Shown: one piece after another, positions 58,201-64,000 of the stretch
How positions within the stretch are numbered: position 1 is the stretch's first letter
Layout: the number at the start of each line of letters is the position of its first letter
Assembly: GCA_013400155.1 (NCBI GenBank)
Contig: VXBM01001659.1
Location: 29,908 to 93,907, forward strand
Length of the DNA: 64,000 bases
Reading direction: 5' to 3'
DNA from: Helopsaltes ochotensis
Taxonomy: Eukaryota > Chordata > Aves > Passeriformes > Locustellidae
Translations under genes and position numbers: made by a program
The notes under the pieces: model-generated
Seen by the model: the letters and a program-made list of their open reading frames with translations, nothing else
What the model was told of the DNA's origin: nothing
The model's database searches: none

Positions 58201-58574
58201 AGGATTTGTGTCCAGCTACTTCAGTGCTGGATTTCAGAGCTAGAAAAGAGGCACTGCCACAGGGCTGTTGTGTTGACACTTGGTTTTTGTCCCTGTCTGG
58301 CACCTAGGTATTAATTATATGGTTTTATGCCTTTTTCTTTGTGCAGAAACTCCCTGTCCTCGACGGCCCCTTGCCCAGCAAAGGCTGCACCTCACCCAAG
58401 GCAGGAGCTGCTGCTGCCAAAGCCCCAACTCCTGCTCAGGACTGTGCAGAGGGAGCAGCCCCTGTGCTGAGCAATGGCCCCTCCCTGGGGCACCAGAAGC
58501 ACAAGGAGAGCCCAGCCCAGCCCCGGGATCTTGGAGCCTCCAGGGAGGAGGGGCAGGCTCAGCACCAGGGATGA
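43112..58574 (+). CDS. MTMR8: Myotubularin-related phosphatase MTMR8 (first coding exon missing)
   Basis: MTMR8 removes the 3-phosphate from PI3P and PI(3,5)P2 on endosomal and autophagic membranes and works with the inactive partner MTMR9. Thirteen coding exons can be placed: 43112-43234, 44127-44289, 46387-46544, 48128-48256, 49494-49628, 51306-51438, 52833-52942, 53813-53938, 55427-55476, 56036-56236, 56620-56748, 57501-57627 and 58347-58574. All junctions are GT-AG with matching phases, giving 603 codons plus TGA. The first exons encode the PH-GRAM domain (to about residue 105) and the middle ones the phosphatase domain. The active-site loop HCSDGWDRTAQ is complete, with Cys near residue 338 if exon 1 adds eight residues. 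MTMR8, not MTMR6 or MTMR7, is indicated by VENVKLLDRY, HVAHFV, CSTYPPEIVVP, LSYLYKENN and the RGFTAY segment. The C-terminal tail is shorter than the roughly 704-residue human protein and Ala/Pro-rich. Confidence 0.95.
43270..43545 (+). repeat. CR1-like LINE fragment just downstream of an MTMR8 exon
   Basis: Contains 'gagacttgaaggatcatccc', 'gggacaccttccactatctc', 'cagcctggccttggacactt', 'ttctctgggcaccctgtgcc' and 'tgaccctgccctctggtag', a long, well-ordered plus-strand CR1 segment. It begins about 35 bases after the donor. Confidence 0.9.
44127..44289 (+). CDS. MTMR8: MTMR8 exon, PH-GRAM domain
   Basis: The acceptor is TTTTTCTCCAG and the donor GTACTG. It is 163 bases, phase 0 in and 1 out. 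It encodes HHHISSVEKLPLTT, the CKNFHVAHFV segment typical of MTMR8, and SLLKLSQP. Confidence 0.95.
44465..44770 (-). repeat. CR1-like LINE fragment
   Basis: Reversed order: 'gagagcagggtcagatggga', 'gggcaggccctggcacaggg', 'agctgtggctgcctctggat', 'aaggccaggctggacactgg', 'ggaaggtgtcccagg' and 'ggttctgtgactct'. About 300 bases in an MTMR8 intron. Confidence 0.9.
46387..46544 (+). CDS. MTMR8: MTMR8 exon, linker into the phosphatase domain
   Basis: The acceptor is CTGCTTCCCAG and the donor GTAATT. It is 158 bases, phase 1 in and 0 out. It encodes EELYAFSYNPKMSKESREMG, then WKLID and RMGIPNDSWEITD. The AFSYNPK and RMGIPN blocks are strongly conserved in MTMR6/7/8. Confidence 0.95.
47715..47920 (-). 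repeat. CR1-like LINE fragment
   Basis: Reversed order: 'ggtgaggccctgacacaggt', 'aagctgtggctgcccctgga', 'caaggccaggttggacactg', 'ggtgtccctgccatggcagg' and 'gtccctttcaacctaaacc', ending 'attctgtgaatct'. In an MTMR8 intron. Confidence 0.9.
48128..48256 (+). CDS. MTMR8: MTMR8 exon, phosphatase domain
   Basis: The acceptor is TTTTCCCTCAG and the donor GTTAGT. It has 43 codons in phase 0. It encodes VCSTYPPEIVVPRAAT, then GSSRFRSRGRIPVLSYLY and KENN. The STYPPEIVVP and YLYKENN wording distinguishes MTMR8 from MTMR6 and MTMR7. Confidence 0.95.
48990..49235 (-). repeat. CR1-like LINE fragment
   Basis: Reversed order: 'agggcagggtcagatgggat', 'ttggaaggaattgtttctct', 'gtggctgcccctgggtccct' and 'ggaaggtgtccctgcc', ending in 'ggtcctttcc'. 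In an MTMR8 intron. Confidence 0.85.
49494..49628 (+). CDS. MTMR8: MTMR8 exon, phosphatase domain
   Basis: The acceptor is GTGTGTCGCAG and the donor GTACCT. It has 45 codons in phase 0. It encodes CRCSQPLAGFSARCLEDEQM, AIREANPG and FMYVVDTRPK. It is notably GC-richer than neighbouring exons and their introns. Confidence 0.95.
51306..51438 (+). CDS. MTMR8: MTMR8 exon, phosphatase domain
   Basis: The acceptor is GAATTTGCCAG and the donor GTGGGT. It is 133 bases, phase 0 in and 1 out. It encodes LNAMANRAAGKGYENEDNY, then FIGIENIHVMRSSLQKLLE, a block almost invariant across MTMR6, 7 and 8. Confidence 0.95.
52833..52942 (+). CDS. MTMR8: MTMR8 exon, phosphatase domain
   Basis: The acceptor is CTGCTGCCAG and the donor GTAAAG. 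It is 110 bases, phase 1 in and 0 out. It encodes VCEMKSPSMSDFLTGLENSG, then WLRHIKAVMDAGVFLAK, leading into the active-site exon. Confidence 0.95.
53813..53938 (+). CDS. MTMR8: MTMR8 exon with catalytic CX5R loop
   Basis: The acceptor is GTCCCTGGCAG and the donor GTAAGG. It has 42 codons in phase 0. It encodes SVLVHCSDGWDRTAQVCSLA followed by LLDPFYRTFKGFM. The nucleophilic Cys and the Arg of the CX5R signature, and both Asp residues of the loop, are present, so the enzyme is predicted to be active. Confidence 0.97.
55427..55476 (+). CDS. MTMR8: MTMR8 exon, short
   Basis: The acceptor is GAAAACCTGCAG and the donor GTGAGA. It is 50 bases, phase 0 in and 2 out. It encodes VLIEKEWIAMGHKFSH. 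It is too small to be noticed as an open frame but fits exactly between its neighbours. Confidence 0.93.
55705..55900 (+). repeat. CR1-like LINE fragment
   Basis: Contains 'atggaatcccagaatcggga', 'ggttggaaaagatttccaag', 'ccccaagtgccacatgcac' and 'gatgctgagcccgccctggg'. A plus-strand copy of the same subtype as that at 34798, in an MTMR8 intron. Confidence 0.8.
56036..56236 (+). CDS. MTMR8: MTMR8 exon, end of phosphatase domain
   Basis: The acceptor is CACCTCTCTAG and the donor GTGAGC. It is 201 bases, phase 2 in and 2 out. It encodes CGHLDGDPKEVSPVFTQF, ECVWQLMQQFPCSFEF and SCQFGNFLGTCHKEREEL, all hallmarks of this subfamily. Confidence 0.95.
56620..56748 (+). CDS. MTMR8: MTMR8 exon, phosphatase domain end
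   Basis: The acceptor is GTCCTTGCCAG and the donor GTAAGT. It is 129 bases, phase 2 in and 2 out. It encodes EKTHSLWPFLLQRKQELRNP followed by LYRGFTAYKELQPNTLPFSF. The GFTAY-type wording is closest to MTMR8. Confidence 0.94.
57276..57303 (+). repeat. AATAAA followed by an A-run
   Basis: An AATAAA at 57276-57281 is followed nine bases later by about 13 consecutive A in the last-but-one large MTMR8 intron. It could be the tail of an old retroposed transcript, but no parent gene is recognisable upstream and simple A-richness is equally likely. Confidence 0.25.
57501..57627 (+). CDS. MTMR8: MTMR8 exon, C-terminal helical region
   Basis: The acceptor is CTGTTGCTGAG and the donor GTGAGG. It is 127 bases, phase 2 in and 0 out. 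It encodes FWCGMYNRFDKGMHPKQCVL, then a stretch with regularly spaced leucines that should be the start of the coiled coil used for pairing with MTMR9. Confidence 0.93.
57882..58167. other. Assembly gap (N)
   Basis: A run of 286 N in the last MTMR8 intron. The exons on either side join in phase 0 without it, and the joined reading resembles the human protein across the junction. A coding exon in the gap is therefore not required. Confidence 0.99.
58347..58574 (+). CDS. MTMR8: MTMR8 last coding exon, short low-complexity tail
   Basis: The acceptor is TTTTCTTTGTGCAG. It has 75 codons and TGA at 58572-58574. After KLPVLDGPLP, which continues the coiled-coil end, the tail is rich in Ala, Pro, Gln and Ser with no recognisable motif. 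It is much shorter than the human tail, which carries many repeats. The frame and acceptor are good, but conservation is low, so this end is the least certain part of the gene model. Confidence 0.75.
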   Translation, partial: KLPVLDGPLPSKGCTSPKAGAAAAKAPTPAQDCAEGAAPVLSNGPSLGHQKHKESPAQPRDLGASREEGQAQHQG

Positions 58575-61162
58575 GCTCTGGGAGCTGCTGGGAGAAGCTC
58601 TGGGGAGCTGGTGCAGCCCCCATTTGCAGCTGAGTGTGAGTAGGGGTGTGCAGGGCTGGGGGAGCAGCTGCTGGGGGACACCTCCTGCAGCTCAGGTGAT
58701 GCAGAGCTCCAGGAGCCTGCCTGGCATTCCTGGGAACTTGGCTTTCAGTGGGAACACGTGCATTTCTGAGGGTTAGAGCTGCCTGCCAGTGTGCTGTTTG
58801 AGGCTGGAAGAAATCTTTCCAATTCCATGAGGAGCTGGGCAGGAACTGCAGGAGGAAGGAAGCAAATCCCTCTGTTCTCAGTGGTGGTCCAAGGTCATCT
58901 TAAAACGAGAAAAAATTTCAGTCCGTCCTCAAATGCTAAAAAACCCCAACCTTTCTTAGCTGTGAATGAATCTCTGCATGGACCCTTGCCTTGTAGCAGA
59001 ACTGATTCATGTTTTGTTTCCTATGCATATTTGTTACACAGAACCAAACCCCCTGTGCCTTCTCTGAGACTGTGTCTGTGTCCAGCCAGGCCGTGGCTGG
59101 TTTTGTGTTGGAGTTTGCAGTGTGGTGTTGGGTCCTGTCTGTAGTCAGTGTTTGTGAGGAGGTTTTCTTCCGCTGCAGCTTCTCCAGGGTTTTTGTTGAT
59201 GCCCCTGAGTTGAGCAGCTTCTTTCCAAGCTGATCTCTTGAAGAATCAACTTTTATGGACCTGTGTTGATGGGAATGCAGCAAGCCCCAGAGCCCGCCTG
59301 TAACACGTGGATTTGTGATAAGAGGGAGGACTGGAAATGAGGAAAGGCAGGAGAACATTTATGTGGAATTTTTCTCTCTTATTTTATGATCTTGGTCAAA
59401 CTGAAGCAAAGAGAGTAACTCTGTTCCAAACTGTAATCATTGATGAGACAGCAATTACAGATGGGGTGTGTTCTGGTATTGAAATGGGGCCTAAAATGAT
59501 GAAATCACTTGCTGATTCTAGGGAATGTTCCAATTCAGGGAACTTGAGTGATGTTTTGTCTGTCCCATGAACAGTAGCTCTCATGGCAATGAACTTGGGA
59601 AGAAACAGAAGAAACAAGGACTTCTCTCCCCAGGGATTGGGTGTCACAAATCAGTGCTTGAAGGTCGCCCAAAGAATCCTTGGGAGAGGCATCAGCAGAA
59701 GCAGGTTTGATATAAAAAAGTGTGACCAAATTCATTGGCAAGGTTCACTCTGTTACTTATTAAATGGTTAAAGCACACAGAGAAAAACTAAAACAGAAAA
59801 TCAGGTAATCTACAACTAAACCAGTGTGGAGGCTGGAGATGGAAAAAGGCTCAGGGTGAAAAGGAATGAGGGAGATTCTCCTGTTGAGTCTAAGGTTCAG
59901 AGTGGAGCATCCTGCCAGACTGAGCCCTGGAATTCTCAACAGTTCAGGCCTAAAGGTTTCCTGTTATCAGAAAATCAGTCACAGGACTTGAACTCAACAG
60001 CAGAGAATCATCAGGTAAGGAATTGAGTGAGGGGTTTATGAAGGATTTCCTATAAGCACAACAGGAGCTCCCTTAGAGGCTGAACTCACAAATCCAAAGT
60101 CCTCCATAATCCAGGAGGGCAGCATTCCCAGTGCTTTGGCTCTGTCCAGGTCCAGGTGTATCCCTGGGAAAAATTCCCCTCGAGTTCCCTGTTTATAGAG
60201 AGTTGGTTTTATCAGAGTCACTTTCCAGTCTGGCTGCAATTTGGGTCAATATCTTCCGTTGAAAAGTCAACAACAAAAATGTTCCACTTGAATTGTTATT
60301 CAGGCAAGGAAAATCAGATCCCAGGGCTGTTGGCTAAACCCAGGAGTTTGTACTCCAGCCCTGGGAGCAGGCAGCGTTCCTGATAAGCTCAGGGTGCTGC
60401 TTATCAAGGCCAAGGCCTGAGGACATCTCTGAGATTGTGGTGTGGCCTTGGGGGCTTGGAGGATTCACCTCCCCCCAGGAAAGCTGTGCCTCTGTCCTTG
60501 TTCTGTGCTGCATTGCACAGAATCCCCCTCTGCAGCTTTATGCAGGATGCTGCTCTGCTCTCTTTTCAAGCTGGTGTTTCAATTAGGTGCTGCCATTAAG
60601 TTTTCAAATCACTTTTTTTATAAAAAATCTGGAAGCCAACTGAAAATGTTTGAGCCTTCCCAATCTCCAGTGAATGTAGAAACATTCCATTTTAACACCA
60701 GAAAATGGAGTAACTGTGCTCATGTGCTTTTAACCCATTGTAAAATCACTGGGTAGATCCAGTGTCCAAAAACCAACCCAAACCTCCCTGAGGGCTCATT
60801 CTGGGTAAGAAAATACCTGTTTTATAAAGCACGTGAAAGATCCAAGGAAAAAGAGAGCACAGAGTTTCTCCATTGCCTGGAATGGCAAAGAGGAAGTTTT
60901 TTAATATTGAGGGTTTGTCAGACTTAAATGAAGTTGTTGTCAAGGATGGAGTGGGAGCTACAAGAATGATTGATTAAAAATTAAACACTGGAAATCCTGA
61001 CCCAGGTGGGACTGATGGATCAGCCCTGTATTTCCTTTCCAGGAGTAATGGGCTACATCCATCCCCAAATCTGAGAGAAAATGGGACACGAAGCCAAGAC
61101 AGGCACTTTTTTTAGGACCAGTTACTCTGTGGATCATCAGTTCTTTGAATATCTTTAATAAA
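58575..61162 (+). other. Probable MTMR8 3'UTR
   Basis: No coding exon is recognisable after the TGA. An AATAAA occurs at 61157-61162; others at 63545-63550 and 63647-63652 could mark a longer 3' end. The extent is a guess from hexamers. Confidence 0.4.
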
Positions 61163-64000
61163 TTCTCTAATTTCCATTAGAGATCCAGAAGTGGAGAGGA
61201 TTTTGATTGACTACTGAAGGATTTAAAGATGCTATTGGTTAATTATTGAACAAATCCAGCTTGCAGAAGGCTCCTGGAAATGTTTGTATGTTGCTTTGCC
61301 TTTGGAATTGCCATTGGAGGAGTTGAATAATCTTTACTTATTCCTAAAAATTATGTCTCCACAAAACTCCAATGTTACTACAAGTGTGTACAACCACCAG
61401 GTTACTCAGTGTTGTAAGCTTGGAGTAGTATTGCTGCTTTTAACTCCAGAGTCAAACCCAAAAATTAATGTCTCTTAAACCTCCTGAATTTCATGTGCAC
61501 AGGCTCAGGCAAAGGCTGCAGTGTATTAAAAGCCTTTTATGCTGATGCTGGTATTTAGGAGCTGGAAAAGATTCCAGGGTTTCCTCTCTTTCCACAAGTT
61601 CATGGTTTGAAAAACCAATGAATCAGAAGCTTTTTGGTTTTGGTGGCAACTCTGCGGTGTTGGAAGAGCAGAAATGAGGAGCTGTTCAGAGCCCTGCAGT
61701 GCCCTGAGCTCAGGTGGGATCTGCTGCCCAGGAAAGCTGTTCCCTGCTCCTGGGGTGCCCTGCCCGGATTCTCTGCTCCCTGGAAGTGTGGAAGGAAGGG
61801 AGAAGCTGTTCCTGCTATTGGGAATCTGCCTCTGCTGGGGAACATTTCTGCTACTGATTTATCCTAGGGGAGCACCCATGCCTGGAGAAATCCTGCTTTT
61901 ATTTGGAGCAGTGCAAATGTTTCCATTTGGATTCCTGTGACTGGGAGAACTGGGAGGGAAGAGGGGGCTGATGGGCCGCAGGTGATCTCTGCTTGAGTAA
62001 AACTCTCCCTTTTCTGGAGCTGCTCCTGCTTCTCCAGGACATTCCATGGCTTCTCCAGGACATTCCATGGCTTTCCAGAACCTTCTGTGGCTTCTCCAGG
62101 ACATTCCGTGGCTTCCTGCCTGTTCCCAGCGTCTCCTGTGCTACAACCAGGTGTAACCCTGTAGTGGGCCAGTGCCTGTCTTACTCTGAAGCACAAGAGG
62201 GACTCGTGGAGCTTCATTTGAAATGTCTTCAATGTGAACTTTGTTCTGAGGGTTCCTAAACTGGGGTTTTCTTTTCCAGTTGTCACCTGTGGGAGAGAAA
62301 ATCCACTTGCTGCTCTTTGCCCTGCAGGGAAAAAGTGGGAATAATTGGGTTGTCCATAGTTTGAGTTCTCCATGGCCTCTTTAGGGGTGAGGGAAAGCAG
62401 TTTGTGAAAGCTTTTAGGTCTGATTTACTCTTGGTCTGTGCCTGTGCTTAGTGATTGCCTCTCCAAGTCAATTCCTTGGAATTAAAACCCACCCACCTGC
62501 TCTGATCCAGAGCCATCCTGACTGGGATGGAGGAGCAGATGGGCTTGGAGGCAGCTAGGAAGCTTTCCTGGTCCTGCAGAGTGGGATTTGTCCGGAGCTG
62601 AAGGTGCCCAGAGCCCGCCAGGCTCTCCAGGTGGGGCTGTTGGTGTGGCAGCCCTGTGGCTGTTGTTTCCATCACCTCTGGAAGCACAGAGCCCTCAGAG
62701 GTGCTCCCAAAGCTGAGGCACCCCCAGGAAAAGCCTTGGAAAGGGGAGAGCTCCTGTTCCAGGCTCTTTCAGCTCCTGGCACGCCTGGCCTTGGGCAGTC
62801 AGAGCCCAGAGGAATTTCCTGGCATGATGCAGTGCTGGACATCCAGGAGTGCCCAGGAGAATTCCAGAAGTGTTCTCCTCTCCCCACCCCCCTGCTCTGT
62901 GCTGAGGGCTGGGGTTGTTTTTATAGGGACCTCTCCCAGCTATTCCTGGTTTCCATCCCTCCCTCATGCACATCCAGGCATTCCTGGGGGAAGAACCTGC
63001 TCTGGATATCCTATTTATGTTTTAATTATCACCCAGCACTTGATTAATTAGCTGAGGAAGCAGGGAATGGTAAAACCTTTGCCTGGGACCAGGCAGCCAG
63101 GTGGGCCATTCGTTAGGGCAGGTTTGCTAATGACATTAATTAATGTGCCCCCCTGGGAGCTGCAGGGGCAGGGCCAAGGGGTTATTTTTATATAATTTCG
63201 ATATTTCCATCTATTTAATGTAGCAGAACCTCCTGGAGTAACTCAGCACTGGATCCCTTCCTCCAGCTGGATTTTCCTTGGCATCCCCAACCTGATCCTT
63301 GTAGGAATGTCCCTAAAACCGTGTGTGGTGCTGGCTGGGAATGTCCCCGTTGCTGTTTGTGTCTGTGTCACTGGTGAGGGACATCTGTGGGGGATGAGCC
63401 CCCCTTTGTGCCCCGAGGGCTCTGTGGGCACTTCAGTTCCTGCACTGCTTGAAGCTGATCTTGTCTAGAGGAGAATTGTGTCTTTTCTCTCTGTTTGTCC
63501 CATGGAGTCTCTCTTGGATTGCAGGTATTTTTATTCCCTACAAAAATAAACACTTTGCCTTTTTAAAGGAAGTGGCTGCTCTGTTTATTGGGTGGTAACT
63601 CAGAACTCCACACTTGGAAAGGTGAAGTCAGTTCAAGACCTTAATGAATAAAGTGAGTGTGGAGCCACTTCCCCTCTACAGAACAGAAATGGGATGATCC
63701 CCCCTGGTTTGGGGGAAATGGGGAATGCAGGCTGGTAAAAACAACCCCAAAAGGGAATATAACTAATGGGAAAAAAGAGAATGTAACTAATGGAACTGTA
63801 TCAAATCTTGGTGTCTTTTGCAAACTGTACTATTCTGGGTCTTTTTTTAATTTAGATTTTTCCTTCTGTATGAAACCCAAGTATCTCAGTGTTTCCTTGC
63901 TCCTGGAGAGCTGTCTGTCCCTCCCTCACCTGGCCAGAAGTATCTCCAGGCTGACTGCCACAGCTTTCTGAGGAGCAGCCAGAGCTTCTGGAAGGAACTG
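61163..64000. other. Downstream flank, nothing coding recognised
   Basis: Contains a 21-bp tandem repeat (62029-62111) and polyadenylation-type hexamers at 63545 and 63647. Overlapping open frames of 131-147 codons around 62604-63051 lie in the same direction but in different frames, with no domain or splice support. It may be an extended MTMR8 3'UTR or intergenic sequence. Confidence 0.45.
62029..62111. repeat. 21-bp tandem repeat, four units
   Basis: Units CTTCTCCAGGACATTCCATG plus G start at 62029, 62050, 62071 and 62091. The third unit is diverged and one base shorter. It lies downstream of the MTMR8 stop codon. Confidence 0.93.

Noticed and set aside
43112..58574. MTMR7 or MTMR6 as the identity of the phosphatase
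   Set aside because: The shared core fits all three, but VENVKLLDRY, HVAHFV, STYPPEIVVP, YLYKENN and the GFTAY segment fit MTMR8 and not MTMR6 or MTMR7 as I recall them.

Overview
This is a vertebrate nuclear window, almost certainly from a bird and probably a songbird. The grounds are split genes with GT-AG introns, small introns for a vertebrate, and many truncated CR1-like LINE fragments in both orientations (at least 17 recognised). There is nothing prokaryotic: no operons, CRISPR arrays or insertion sequences. Two assembly gaps (41399-41653 and 57882-58167) are runs of N.

Three protein-coding loci can be supported. (1) At 1678-3300 (+) lies the last coding exon and 3'UTR of a single-pass membrane protein that I could not name; its upstream exons are outside the window or unrecognised. 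(2) At about 18070-7199 (-) lies a five-coding-exon gene whose spliced product (271 residues) I recognise as the avian counterpart of human C8orf48. All exon phases agree, but the last exon carries a TAG where the human protein, as I recall it, has Trp. (3) At about 41400-61200 (+) lies the phosphoinositide phosphatase gene MTMR8. Thirteen coding exons (603 codons) can be placed exactly, including the catalytic CSDGWDR exon. The short first coding exon is missing and probably lies in the 41399-41653 gap.

Layout: the membrane-protein gene and the C8orf48-like gene converge, with about 3.9 kb between their ends. The C8orf48-like gene and MTMR8 diverge from two CpG-rich promoter regions (about 17740-18090 and 41250-41830), separated by about 23 kb in which I found no gene. 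The last 3-5 kb hold the MTMR8 3'UTR and apparently non-coding sequence.

The most interesting points are the C8orf48-like gene (multi-exon structure, premature stop, an in-frame 21-bp duplication, and its position beside the ortholog of a human X-linked gene), the tandem repeats at its promoter and in its intron, and the GC-rich repeat that seems to have cost the assembly MTMR8 exon 1. I found no convincing undescribed multi-gene system. Exon coordinates were worked out by hand from splice consensus and frame. Family assignments rest on remembered protein sequences, not on a search.
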